64,000 bases of DNA from NCBI GenBank assembly GCA_037013495.1, contig CM072806.1:15793001-15857000 (forward strand), written 5' to 3'. Below the pieces are notes generated by a model. The model was given only the letters and a program-made list of their open reading frames with translations. It searched no databases and was not told where the DNA came from. A program made the position numbers and the translations under genes. Below, in pieces: positions 33,378 through 46,088 of this stretch (positions are counted from its first letter, which is position 1; each line of letters begins with the position of its first letter). Source of the stretch: Hippophae tibetana (Eukaryota; Streptophyta; Magnoliopsida; Rosales; Elaeagnaceae).

Positions 33378-33582
33378 CAGATACGAAAAGAATGAAAAAA
33401 ATTGGATTCAATTGTCAACTATTTCTATCGGAAATAGGATTGACTACGGATTTGAGCCATAACCACATGGTTTCATAAAATCGGACGATTTTTCCGATCT
33501 AAATAAAGCAGGTTTTACATGAAGAAGGCACCCCTATCTTTCAAGAGGATTTGCGACATGTCAAGCCCTGGTAAGGTTCTTC
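33378..33582. other. Plastid DNA insertion (NUPT), mosaic of two pieces
   Basis: Bases 33378-33522 match, from memory, a plastid inverted-repeat stretch with the words ATTGACTACGGAT, GAGCCAT and CATGGTTTCATAAAA. Bases 33523-33582 are an antisense piece of plastid 16S rRNA. The two are not neighbours in a normal plastid genome as far as I recall, which suggests several organellar fragments were joined before or during insertion. Confidence 0.55.
33523..33582 (-). pseudogene. rrn16: Fragment of plastid 16S rRNA
   Basis: On the - strand it reads AAGAACCTTACCAGGGCTTG, then ACATGTCGCAAATCCTC and TTGAAAGATAGGGGTGCC. This is the familiar region of bacterial/plastid 16S rRNA just after the AAGCGAAGAACC motif, with two visible changes. 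Only about 60 bases are present, so it is a non-functional fragment. Confidence 0.8.
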
Positions 33583-33731
33583 CCCCTTTGTTAGCCACAC
33601 TAAGACTTCGGGCCATCATGCACTGGCACAATCATTATCTGAGGGCCTATGATCATCCAAAAGCAGTACCAGACATACTCCTCAAAATCAAACAGGAAGG
33701 GATTTACTCCATCCGGGATAAAAAAATTTGA
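33583..33731 (+). other. Unassigned open segment next to the plastid fragment
   Basis: The frame that continues out of the rRNA fragment reads MHWHNHYLRAYDHPKAVP and then ILLKIKQEGIYSIRD before a stop at 33729. Its composition is GC-richer than the flank on the right. I do not recognise it. It may be another organellar piece. Confidence 0.3.
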
Positions 33732-34379
33732 TTTGGTGAGTTTAGTGTACATACGGTTATAATTCGAAAGTTTATTTTTTTTTATATATGTATCTAATTG
33801 ATTAAGAATGATTATATAATTTTTGAATTAGGTCATATATGCATTTATGTATAAATAATATAAATTGAAAATAAATAAAAACTTAACTAATAATATTTTA
33901 AGTAAAAATAATCTAACTCACAACAATGATTTAAGAGAAAAACTATCGGTCCACACAAAACAGGATTTAAATTACTCTAAAAAATAATGCCCTCAAATAA
34001 TCTACTTATAAGGTGTCCCTTCTTTCATAATCTCCATAAGATAGATGTTTGGATCTGAACTAACATTCTGACAAATTAAGTAACACAAGAAATCGAATCC
34101 ATTTAATTAATGCTTGGAAAGTTAGCATGACAACACAAGTGTAAAGTGTGTCTTAGAGTATATTCAATAATGAATAACACTAATTAGAAGATTCAAGAAT
34201 ATATCGGTTAATTTTAAATCATCTAGTAACCCTAGAACAAGCAAACTAAGCATAAGTTCAATAAAGATAGCTTCTTTTCAAGTTAAATAATCAAATCAAA
34301 TAATTATGATCACAAACACAATTACTTGATCCAAGTTCTAAGTCTCATTGTACTCATGCATGTTTGTTAGCTTTCCATG
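33732..34379. other. AT-rich spacer, nothing recognised
   Basis: No gene or repeat could be supported. Confidence 0.4.
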
Positions 34380-35567
34380 TGCAAAACACGGTATCTGTTT
34401 TTTTTACTCAATGTATTTTCTTCTTTTGTGTAAGGTTGGTTACTACAGATCAATAATTCACGCACGTACTTAGTTAGAAACACTTTGTATGTAAGCATAG
34501 TTACACACACCATGGGTTAGTTTTCGTAGTATGTATGCTAGATTGAGAGTGTTGTGATGTTGTTTCTTGTGCTTTTTGGCGTGTTTCAAATGTGGGTATT
34601 TATGGATAATACTTGACATTTTTGAAAAAAAAAATACAACATTTTAGCACCTCACCAATGAGCTTGCCAAAGACCTCTCCAACACCCCTAGCGAGGCGAC
34701 TGGCGAGATGGTTAGTAAGGTGTGCATTCCAAGACCTATAAATACCCTACTCATTTCTCTCCTCTTTACCCCTTGTTTACATTGTTAGAACTCTTCCAAA
34801 ATTCATACCAAGATTTATATCTATTTTTGAAATCATTTAAAGAGCTTATATTTGAGTGTGGGTCATTTAATGAGTTTAGAAATCAAATCTTAGGTTGTGT
34901 GCATATGCGGTTTGATTGTTTGTCTTTTGTACAAGATTTCATATTTGTAGTGAACTGTGTGTCCATTGAGAATATGAGTAGTTATACTTTTTGTTACTAA
35001 TAAGTGGTTATCAATCATACTACATTGGATGGTGTGGGTTGTGGAGGACTGTTGGGTTTAAGAGTTAAACCAAATCGTTAAGGATGCAGGAAGTAAAGAG
35101 CAACAATATGCAATTAAGACTGAGGTCCCAACTAATAGAGGCAATGGTGGTTTTATTGTCTATTAGAGTTGTAATTATTTTATTGTTGAGTGAATTATTT
35201 GCTATTGAGTTGTTTCCTTAAGCAACTCGAAGATTTTACCATATAGATATGGTCTTTACGTGGGTTTACCTTATTATATCGTTTGTTATGCATGAACTAT
35301 TGTTGTATTAGTACAATCTAGTTTAATATGTGCATATTGCAATGTATGAAAGGCTTAAACTCTGATTAGAAAACCTTTTTATTATTGCTTAATTTTTGTT
35401 GAAATTACATAATATCTATTGTTCAAACTTATTTGCTTATCTGATATTATATTGTTTGTATGCATAAGTGTTTGATTTCCTATCTATGCTAGTTAGGGTT
35501 GAGTCCTTAGGAAGTTTGCATATTTTTATCCTAGTAATGTATTAGGGGTGTGGACTCTTTTAATTGG
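34380..35567 (+). repeat. Copia LTR (TGCAAAACAC family), copy 2
   Basis: The 5' end matches 44994 almost base for base over TGCAAAACAC, then both share GTAAGGTTxxTTACxxAC. The 3' end is set by the primer-binding site. A (CA)n run lies just downstream at about 35635. Confidence 0.6.
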
Positions 35568-36740
35568 TATCAGAGTAGGTGCAACCTTTTGGGTTTAACC
35601 ACTCCGGTGTTAATCTTGTTAACTCGCTATTTCACACACACACACACTTTCTCTTTGATAGAGTTAGGAGAAGGAGGTAATGTAGATAGATCTCCATTTT
35701 TCTATGTGCTTAACTATGCCTATTGAAAATCTCAAATGAGGGTCTTTTGTGGTCCCAAGGAGACCATGTGTGGTTTCTTGTTGAAAATGGATCAACCTAT
35801 CCTACCAATACCCTACCTAACAATATTGTATCCCAAAACCTATAATCCAATGGACTAAGGAAGAATCCAAGGAATCTAAATGGTGCCTTAAAGGACAAAC
35901 TTAAAGTCAATGAGAAGGACCTAGCCTATTCTACTTCCGGTTTGAACAAAATGATGGCTAGTTCTAAGAATCTAAATGACATCCTCAGTAACACAAAGAT
36001 GTTAGGGGACAAAAAAGGTATTGGCTACAGTGAAAAAGTTTCTACCTCTAAAGGCTATTCTACCATGGTTATTGAAGCTTCCAATCAAAATCCATAGTTA
36101 AATTCTATTGCCACTGTTCCAAAAGGTAAGTTGGTTATGTATTCTCATCTAGACTCTTCTAACATGGTGAAATCCTTATCTAAGGCTAGCTTATCTTGAC
36201 TCTCTAGTGTTAATCTATTGCATCTACCTATTGTAGTTCCTACTTGTCATCATTGCAATGAACTTGGCATTTAAGATTGCTTTGCAAGAAATTTACTAAT
36301 CATCCTTGTGTGAGAGTCAATATGAGCATTTCTTATTCTCCTCCACGTACTACTCTTCGGAATAAGAGACCCCATTTTCCCAAATCTACTGTTCATACTT
36401 GTTATTGTTGTGCCACTACTGGCTACATTGCTAGGCAGTGTCCTAATATATGAGGAGTACATCTTAGTGTTCTCCACATCACTCTTCCTTACCTTCGTTA
36501 ACTAGATGTATCTATTGTAGCTCATCTGAGCATGTTCATATAGACTGTATTATGCACTTGAGGCACAAAGTATAAAGAAATAAATCTTCCTCAAATAGTT
36601 TGTCATGTCTGGTTTATATGGATGACTTGTCTGGATTTTCTAGAAATTATAAACAAAACAAATCACAAGTCTTATATACTCCTCATGCTTATATGAGTTA
36701 GAGACTATCTTCAAGCTTAGTTGCCCCTCACAAATTATTT
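34380..36740 (+). mobile_element. Degraded Copia element: LTR, primer site and gag remnant
   Basis: The LTR at 34380-35567 begins TGCAAAACAC and matches the LTRs at 24696-26175 (-) and 44994-46088 (+). A methionine-tRNA-type primer site, TTGGTATCAGAG, follows at about 35571. Further on, 36240-36470 holds zinc-knuckle-like pieces (CHHCNELG, and CYCCATTGYIARQC). Broken fossil. No polymerase clearly belongs to it, because the Copia polymerase at 38.2-40.1 kb has a different 3' boundary sequence. Confidence 0.6.
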
Positions 36741-38199
36741 AGAGGGATATTGTTTGATCACTATTTTTGAGTGATTTGTTGAGGTTATGTTGTCCTTTTC
36801 CCTTATTCTATTTATTTGTCATTCTTATGTATATGAATTTATGAAGTTTATTTATGTTTCTCTGTTTGACTCTTCTTTATATCTTTTCTCAAAGTTTGTT
36901 AATTGTCATAATTGTTACTATGCTTAGTTGTTTAATACTTTACTAGTATTCCTCCCTGCTAGTTTCTTTTACATGCTCCTTATATATGTTTTACCTCTTA
37001 CTGATTGCTACTTATTTTGTAGCTATTTGCATGAGCATTACGTTATGTTCATCATTTAGAGTCAAGTTATTATGATTTCTAGTATTCCTCCCTGACAGTC
37101 TGGTCATTGATATTCATGACATATTAAATGCTTCTTACATTTTTTACTAGATTCTTATGTCCTATACTTAGTATGTTGTTAGTTAATCCCTAGTTTGTCA
37201 CTTATTGATTTCTATTCTTAAATTGCTCAATCTTTCTTCTATTGAGCTTTATATGTATCTTTGGAGAATTCGGATGTGTTGTTTCATACCTATACCTTTA
37301 TATGTCTTACTATTTAGTACTTACTGTAATTTGCTATGTGCATCTGTATGTCATATATGTTATTCACATGTCTTTAGGACTTTTGACATACTTGCAATGT
37401 TATCTCAACTTGTGTGTTTTGTTGGAAATCCTGATAGTTGAGATATTGTGTCTGTCCAAGCATGTCTTGTGTTTATGTGTTGGAACATATACATTTCTCT
37501 TATACTTAATGTTTGTAGTAGCATCCCTTGTTTCTTCCTTCTCATATGGATGTTATTTATGTTGTTCACTAATTAGTCAGTTTCTTTCTTTCTACTGACT
37601 AGCATTGGAGTGAGTATTGATATTGATCTCTTGAGACTTTTTCCCTTATTTTTGGATTTTGTTATGTTTTGTGTCCATCCTTATCTTCTCACTTGTTATC
37701 ATTGTGTTTGTGTTTCACGAGACTGAAATTTTTTCTCTTTGCAAATATACTATATGTAAAATAAATTTTAGAGAGAGGTTGGCATGCATTTGATTTGAAC
37801 AAAAGTGTGGCTATTTGAACATATGTATTTATTGAGCATGTGTATGACTAAATTTTTATTTGAATTGCACTTTTTACATATGAACATGCTATTATATTGT
37901 GAATTTGTATGTTTATTTTGAGAAACTTGTATGAATCTATTGCTTTGATGATTTCTATATCTCTAACAAGCTATACATATATGTAAATAAACTTTGAAAG
38001 GGCAAGAAGCCTAGTTTAAAGAACTTACATATCTAAGGATGCTCAATTGAGGTAAATTCTTATAGGCCTAATGGAAATAAACTAGATTCAAGGATGTTAA
38101 GTTACTATTTTATTAGATATTTTGAAAAAATCCAGGATGCATAAGTTTTATGATCCCACATCTAAGTCCATTTTTGAGTTAGAAAATGCTTATTTTTTT
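36741..38199. other. T-rich stretch of unknown origin
   Basis: Long, strongly T-rich DNA with open frames that encode only low-complexity hydrophobic peptides (for example 37242-37598). The phrase AGTATTCCTCCCTG occurs twice, at about 36946 and 37081. It follows a GAGGGATATTGTTTGATC motif at 36740 that could mark the 3' end of the preceding Copia remnant. No gene is supported. Confidence 0.3.
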
Positions 38200-40495
38200 A
38201 AGGATGTCTAGTTTGAATGGGGAGATACAATTAGGGACTTTTTCTTTAAAAAGGAGTATGTTTATATTCCCATAGATACAATTAGCTTTGATCAAGATCA
38301 TATTCTTGACTTTGGTCAAGACACAACAAATCAAGACAATCTCGAAGAACCTTTCATTCAAGAAATAATTCCAGGAAAAAAACTCTATCACCTTAAGAAC
38401 TCTTGTCAATGAGGAGATCCATTAGAGAAAGGAGAAGTGCAATGCCAGATGTCTACGTTGTATTTCTCTAAGAGCATGAGTTTGATATTGGACTGATGGA
38501 AAAATATATGATCAACTTCTGTCAAACTATGTAAAGTCCTAACTCTCAAAAGTGGATTGATGTCATAAATGAAGAGATTAAGTCCATGAAGGACAAACCA
38601 AAAGCTATGAACCCCATTAGTTGTAGATGGATATTTGAGACCAAGAGATATTCGAAAGGAAATATGGAGAGGTACATGGTTCGTCTTGTCGCATAGGGCT
38701 TTATACATAAAGAAGGCATCGACTATAAACAAACTTTCTCTCCAACTTCTTCGAAAAACTCTTTCAGGATTATAATGGCATTGATTGTGCATTTCGATCT
38801 TGAGTTACATTAGATGGATATAAATATGAAGTTTCTCAATGGTGACATTGATAAGACGATCTATATGATGCAACCAAAAAACTTTTTATTGGGAGACCTA
38901 AAGAATATGGTTTGCAAAATTAAGAAATCTATATATGGGCTCAAACAAGCATATTAACAATGGTATTTCAAATTTCATCAAGAGATCATCTCATTTGATT
39001 TTGAGACAAATTTGGTTATTGATTGCATATACCATAAGTTTTGTGATAGTAAGTATATTTTTCTGGTTTTATATGTTAATGACATTTTGCTTGCCAACAA
39101 CAACATAAGTTTATTGCATGAAACTAAGAGATTTCTAGCTAATAATTTTGAGATAAAAGATCTTGGTGATGCTTCTTTTGTATTAGGCATACATATATTT
39201 TGAGATTTCTCTTACAGTATTTTAGGATTATCACAAAAAAAACTATATTGAAAAGGTTCTTAAGAGATATGACATACAAAATTGCAAATCAAGCGACGCC
39301 TCTATTTCTAAGAGAAACAAATTTAGTCTTAATCAGTGCTGTAAGAATGATTTTGAGGAAAAGAAAATGCACAAGATTTCTCATATGTCAATAATAAAGA
39401 GTCTGATGTATACTCAGGTATGTATGCATCTATATATTACGTAAATTGTTAGGATGTCAGGTATATATTTAAGCAACCTAGGATTAGACCATTGGTAGGC
39501 AACAAAATGAGTCTTGTGGTACTTATAGAGAAAAAAAGACTACATGCTCAAGTATTAAAGGTTGGATCAGTTTAAGATCGTTAGGTATACAAACTATGAT
39601 ATTTTTGGATGCAAAGATGGTATGAAGTCTACATCGACCTATGTTTATCTGCTAGTTGGAGGTGTTATTTCCTGGAAGAGTTTTAAGCAATCTCTTATTA
39701 TATCCTCCTCTACTATGGTGGTAGAGTTTATAACATATTATGAAGCATCCAATAATGAAATATGGGTGCAAAATTTTACCATAAGGTTGCGCATGGTAAA
39801 TAGTATTGAAAGATCACTTAAGCTATTTTGTCATAATAAGTCAACAATGATATATTCAACTAACAATAGAAGCTCAACAAAGTTGAAGCATACAAAGATT
39901 AAGTTCTTGGTTGTTAAGGAAAAATTTCAAAGTATACAGATGTCAATAGAATAAATCAGTACAAATTTCATAATTGTGAATCCGCTTACTAAGGAATTAT
40001 CACCTAAAGTGTTTTATGAGCACGCTGATTGTATGAGTGTCATGTTATTTGAAAATATTCAATTTTAGTAGGAGTTTGTAATTTTAAATGTTTCTTTGGT
40101 AGACACACTATTAATTATTTCAATTTATGGATATTTTGAGGTTATTTTCTACAGAAATAAAATTTTGATTTATTTACACTTGATTTTGGTATGGTTTGAT
40201 CTCACTAAGGTTTAAGGTTGGACCAGTTAATAACATACATGTTAAGATTACATTGTATAAAATTTTCATACTACATATCAACATCATGATCCATGTTATT
40301 CAATTGTATAGGTATACATTATTAATGGGCCAAGTTACGACAAATGTAATGAAGGATGCTTTAATCCTATGTTATTATAATTAATGAATCGAATTAGTTA
40401 CAGATACATTTTAGTAATGACTGAAAAATTAAGCTTATACGGTTATTTTGTAATACATAATTATAAAGTTACACATATAGTCCAAGTGAGAGATT
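38200..40495 (+). mobile_element. Copia reverse transcriptase and RNase H remnant
   Basis: Reverse transcriptase pieces run at about 38540-39200 (WIDVINEEIKSMKD, KKSIYGLKQA, LYVNDILLANNN), the connection at about 39200-39480, and RNase H at 39562-40010 (STYVYLLVGGVISWKSFKQS, then LTKELSPK). A purine tract, CCAAGTGAGAGA, at about 40480 followed by TTATTAGATCC is a probable polypurine tract and LTR start. Fossil, broken in many places, from a lineage different from the 9-20 kb array. Confidence 0.7.
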
Positions 40496-40800
40496 ATTAG
40501 ATCCTTAATCCAACATTGGACTTATATGTGAATAATTATGTGTTGTAGATTGTCATATAAGGTTAAGTACATTTAAAAGTGATCTACTAAGTTTTAAATA
40601 ATTTGGACTTTAATGTATATAATAGAGTGTGAGCATTTAATGTGTAGAGACTTAAAGATAAATTTCATTTTAATGATGGGTTAAAATAGATATACAATTA
40701 TTAACTATATATATAATAGTTGTGGTACTCAAATCACATGTATTATTGTTTTTATTTGATATCACATCGTCGGAGAGAACATACAAAAAACAAAGGGTTA
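40496..40800 (+). repeat. Probable 3' LTR start of the Copia remnant
   Basis: It is placed only by the polypurine tract to its left. Its right end and partner LTR are not found in the window. Confidence 0.3.
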
Positions 40801-41039
40801 TTTAAAGAAAAAATGTATTTTTGAAAGATTAACTACTCAGCTATAGAATTAATTAATAACTATGAATTTAAGTATATTTTCACATATTTTATCTTTAATT
40901 CTTGGTAAAATAGATAGTTTTTACCAAAGATTAATTTTATTCTAATAATATGGACTACTTATTGTCATTTTTTATGAGTTTTTGCAATCATACTTCCCTA
41001 GAAAACATAGAAAACATAATCTCAGTAATGGTATGGTAG
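40801..41039. other. Short spacer
   Basis: Nothing recognised. Confidence 0.35.
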
Positions 41040-41315
41040 AGCAGCAACTGATCACTAAGTTGGAGATAACCTCACAATGGACCCTTAAATTTAATTTCGA
41101 TGCCAGTTTCAAGGATCAAAATGGTGCTATAGTTGTAGCAGGAATGGATGAATATGGCAATCTCTTTGATATTTGGTGTAAAATTCTTCAAGCTTCCACG
41201 ATTGAAGTTGCTTAAGCTCGAACAGTTTCTTTGGCCATTGAAATTGCTAATGCTATGAATGCTAAATCCGTCATTATTGAAGAAAATAACTACCAAGTTA
41301 ACTTACTGTAAGAAT
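41040..41315 (+). pseudogene. LINE-type RNase H (RVT_3) remnant
   Basis: In the frame from 40982 the peptide reads WTLKFNFDASFKDQNGAIVV, then GMDEYGNLFDIW, then STIEVA, a stop, and AIEIANAMNAKSVIIEENN in the same frame. This is the plant reverse-transcriptase-like RNase H fold with the LNFDGSFK first catalytic Asp and the E of xxEA, as found at the 3' end of plant L1-like LINEs. A single in-frame TAA (41213-41215) interrupts it. No reverse transcriptase is seen nearby, so it is an isolated fragment. A stray host RVT_3 gene fragment is the alternative. Confidence 0.65.
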
Positions 41316-43899
41316 TCTCTGCAGATCATCTGGTCGATAAGGAATAGCAAGAACAACCTCTTGCAAAAATACGAAATTCTTCCTCGGCTTGTTTAAGCAG
41401 CTTCAAGAACTCTGGATGATTAAGAAACCCAATTCAATGAGCTTCTCTTTGGTTTCCAACCTTGAGTTGCAACTACTACAAAGTGACCACCTTGTTTCTT
41501 CAGTACTCCTCTATATAATGAAACACTTCTACTTTGTAGCTTCCCCATTATATTGGATTTTATAATTTTTTATTCTACGGTACCTCGACGTGACATGAGC
41601 ATGGAAGGAGTTGAAAAATCTATTTTTTTTATAAGGACTAAAATTATTTATTTTGATTTTTTTTTACGAGTGTATCTTAAAAGATTCGATTAATGGTTAT
41701 ATTTAAATTTTACAATAGAATCTCTAGAATGAAATTTATTCTTAAATAAACCCTCTCAATTTTTATTAGTTCCGTTTTTTTTATATAAACTAATTTGTTT
41801 AATTTTTAATTATGAATTAATTAATAATAACTTTTTATTCAATTTCTTTTCTATAAATAATCATGATTTTTAAAGGAATGTACATTGGACGAATCGGATT
41901 GATCCCAAAGACCAGTCCTACAATCACGTGAGTAGATTAAAACTTAAATCAATCTATAAAATCAAATCATATAATAATGTCACAAAGGTATATATTCTAT
42001 AAAATTTGAACTTAACCATACTCAAGCCACCTTCAGTAAAAATGATTGACTTAAACCCAACACTAATAATATTAGTATGATCAGACCGGATTTCTTCGAG
42101 CTTAAACAAGTTTAGGTAAAAGAATTGTAATGAATTTAAATACATATTTTTATATTTGTAAACACTTAGGGTTTAAATATAGGATTTAACATTGTCAAAG
42201 AATTTGGGTAGGACGAAAATCCACATGGTTTTCATTAATTTTCATTTATTTGCAGATCTGATTAGAGGAGAAGGTTTTCTCTTTTTACTAGAGGTTGAGA
42301 ATTTGATTTTCATGTTTGGTAATCGCATTCATGAATTTATAATCAATGCAAATAACATAATTATAATAAAGTTTAAAATCCCAGGCACCAATTTCTTTTA
42401 ATCGTATCAATTTCAATTTCAATTTCAATTGCATTGTTTTGATTGTTCTATTCATCAATGTGGTTGGTTGCAACATCAGTATCTTTTGTTTTATCTAAAG
42501 GGGAAAATTTTGACCAAATTACTAGTTTCACTTTTAATCCTTATAAAAAAATATATATACGTCATATTTTTTTAATATGTATAAAATGTGTTTTTTGCAA
42601 ACAAAAAAAAAAGTGTAATATGGAGCTTAAAATACAAATCCATCCATAATGGCATTTAAACCCAAACTTTATTGTTTCATCTTAGTTTACAGACACTTTC
42701 CTCCTAATTTTTCAGTAGAAATTCCTCGTTCCTCTAGTATTCATGCCTAAATATGCCACAAGTCTAAAGAAGAGCTAGTTTAGTTTAGTATGTGGCTAAA
42801 TAGATAGATTTCACATGAATATATGAGTCATGTACAAAATATATGCGAGGCCTTGCAAATTTTTTCACACCAAACTTCAACTCATTTTCAAAGGAGAGAT
42901 GCACACAAGGCCTCAGTTTTGCGGAGCAAATTCATCAAAAAAAAAATTAATTTTTTTTAATAGTTCAATCATTTAATTATAAAAAAGTGAATCAAAAACA
43001 CATAATCTAATTAACCCCTAACATCTCAGTTATAAAGTAGATATAAACATATGCTAACGTATATAACTTGTACATGCCATTATACAAAAAGTGAGCAAAG
43101 TAACAAATATCAATTTTTTAATTTTTTTTAATTATTATCAATTTTATAGTCATTCTTTTATATAGAGAATCTATACAATTGAAACGTTAATAGCATTGAA
43201 AAATAAAAAACTCACAACAGAGGAACAAATTTTACAAAAATGCTTGTGTTAAGTATATTTCATACTGAAAATTTCTGAAATCATTTACACCTATGTAGGT
43301 AATCAACTATAGTATTAGGTTTTGCAAATAATTAAAATGTAATTTAAATTAAGCCTATTTTACAATGAGATTTCTTAAATATGTCTAACGTAATTACATT
43401 CATGTATAAATGATTTGAGAAATATTCGTTACAAAATAAACCTAAATCAAACTACATTGTAAATTTTCACAAAACTGTATACTATATTTAAGATATTAAC
43501 GTTAAAAAAAATGCAAGAAAACCACTTTTTTCATAATAAAAGGATTATACCACTGTTTTAATTTACAACACTAAGCGACCTGCTCTGCTGCCCACCCTAT
43601 TCAAAATTCCACTGGAGCTCATAGGAAATCATAGGGAATGTACGAGAATTGTGTTTGTTCCAAATTCCAATTAATATTTATTATCTTCACAGTTTAATTA
43701 GGCAACTTATGGGCAATGATGAACCATGATGAACCATGAATGAAACTCAATTCGAATTTAAACAAACCTTTTTCCTTCACTATTAAAGCTATGTGAACTG
43801 TAAACTACAAGTGTATGTCTCTCCTCTTCATCTTCTGAAATATTTTCATACAAGGACTCTAATCTCATAATTCTCATTAGTTTTGATCACATTGACATT
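41316..43899. other. AT-rich intergenic DNA
   Basis: No gene is supported. Short open frames here are low-complexity and have no homologues I recognise. CAATTT words repeat in tandem near 42408-42430. Confidence 0.4.
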
Positions 43900-44993
43900 T
43901 TTTTTTTAAACAAAGAATATGAATTTCACTAAAGCACCATAAGGCCAATCCTGAGTACAAAATAACAAAGTCACCGAACAAACTCAATACCTACTCACAT
44001 TTTGGTCCCAACTATAGCTACCATAGAGCAGCCTAACGAATCACATATAGGCGTTTCTAGTAGGCAAAGACTAGTGAGAAAACTAACGATGAGTTCAACA
44101 ATAATCAAAACTAAGATGAACAACAATACTATAATCCTCATCTACCACAACCTTCCAATACTCTGATCCTCATCTAACAGCCTTCAAAGCCACCTTATGA
44201 GCATCATTAAGGAAGATACAACAGCTAAGAATAACAATCTCAACTCCAACACCATATATACCTTGAGCAAAACCTATTGAACAGGTCTACCCTAGAAAAG
44301 GAAACAATGGTAAAGACTATTATAAAAGAAAGCAAAAACAAAATAGAATCAACCTCGGCAACATTCGTGCTTAGAATTCCTTTCAGATTTGGCACTCAAT
44401 GTTACATTGTCATCCTCCTCCTCAGCTTCTAAAGTCTCCTCGATTTCATAAACACAGAAAGGTAGCATTTAGGATGGGGTTCTTTCTACTAAATAAAGTT
44501 TACAGAAGGTGATTCAAGAGAGAATTAAGCAAAGCAAAGCAAAACAGCAACGTAAAAGAGAAGTTAATGCCGAAATTCAAAGGTAGAGGAGATGGTGGTG
44601 AGTAGATGAAGATGGCAGCAAAATTAGCAAAGCAGTACTAATATGGATCAAAACTGAACTGATAAAAATCACCACTAAATCTCAAGCCCCAAATCTATAG
44701 CACCATTTCTCTTTTTTTGAACCAAAACAAAACCTAAAATTACAAATTATTTAGAGATTGATGGAACAGAAGGAAAGAGAAGGAAAGCTTTCGTTGATGA
44801 TTTTGTTGAGAAAAAAAAGGGGACTGAAGAAACCCTAAGACACTGTGAATATGAAATCTTATCCTTAGGTGAAAGCTAAGAAAATTAAGAGCAATAGTCC
44901 AAGAAAAACTACAGGAAACTTGGCCAATAATCAATGAAGATATTAACTGTCAAGAGGATGTAAGGGCATTTGTTTTGGTGTTTGCATTCATGT
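43900..44993. other. Less AT-rich stretch with no assigned gene
   Basis: The sequence from 43906 opens with a poly-T run and then ATGAATTTCACTAAAGCACC, which resembles the antisense 3' end (poly-A end) of a retroposed transcript or LINE. A purine-rich run covers 44460-44640. I see no convincing exon on either strand. Confidence 0.3.
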
Positions 44994-46088
44994 GCAAAAC
45001 ACAGAGTTTGTATTTTCACTAAGTATATTTGTCATCCTCTATGTAAGGTTAATTACCGACGATTCAGTCACATAGATTACTTTTATATGTTTGGATGATA
45101 ACACATCATGTGAGGGTTTGGAACATGTAATTGCCATGTTTAGGTTGTGTTTGCTTCGCTGTTTTTGCGAATATTAGTGGAAAATTACTAAACATTTTTC
45201 AAGAAAAAAAGGCTAGTTTTTTGTGCTCTCCGAGGTGTTCACCGGGTAGTTTGTGAGAAATTGCGGCTATTTTCTGCGTCGAGAGCAACTATTACCCTCT
45301 CCGAGGTGGCCAACAAGAGCTCGCCATGATGATCAGTGAGACACACGAAAGCTGAAAAGATTTCAATAAATACCACCTCATTTTGTGTTTTGAATTAATT
45401 AGAAAACATAGTGAAACTCTTGCAATTTTAAAACTCATCGTTTTGTGAATATTGATTTTTTAATTCTTATCAATGATATATTGAATGTGGCTCCGTATTA
45501 ATGATACATGGAGTAATTTTCTGAAAAATTGTTTTTGTTTTTGGGTGAGTTTAAATACCACCTCATTTGTTTTTGTTTTTGAATTAAACACCAAGACATA
45601 GCATTATCCAGGTTCATGTGCATGAGAATTGGAATACCTTAAGTTGTTGACTATATGAACCATTAGCAATTGTGCTACATCACGTGATGGTGGAACTCTA
45701 GAGTAGAACTTGATCTACTTGGATCGTAGTTGCTATGGAAGCAATTTAAGCACAATTGAGCGTGGTGCTCCCATTATAATGAATTGCTTGTTGTCGAAGG
45801 TTTCCCTAGCAAACCGTAAAGTACCACATAAGAGCTAATCTTTATATGAATTTACCACGTTATATTGTTATGTTATGCATGTTTGTATGTATTGTTATTA
45901 CAATTAGCATGATTACCAAATATGTACATACATAGAAAGTACTGATTGGGATTGAAAATCATTTTCTTTATTTATTGCTTTCCTTGCATTTACTTAAATG
46001 CTATATGATATTCTGACTGCATTCTTTTTCTGCTCGTTGATTTATTGCTATTTTTATTTGTTTTTACTATGTGCAAGAATAATTGGAT
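44994..46088 (+). repeat. Copia LTR (TGCAAAACAC family), copy 3
   Basis: It begins TGCAAAACACAG. It aligns with 24696-26175 on the opposite strand, including shared stretches CTCTCCGAGGTGG/CTCGGCC and TGATACATGGAGTAATTTTC. At about 45510 it keeps the empty site for the 270-bp MITE found at 25325. Confidence 0.6.

Noticed and set aside
35630-35650. Short (CA)n run as a regulatory or structural element
   Set aside because: About seven repeats. A trivial microsatellite inside a Copia leader.
37205-37598. Overlapping 78- and 118-codon frames encoding hydrophobic peptides that look like membrane proteins
   Set aside because: The peptides come from T-rich low-complexity DNA. No conserved residues, no splice context.
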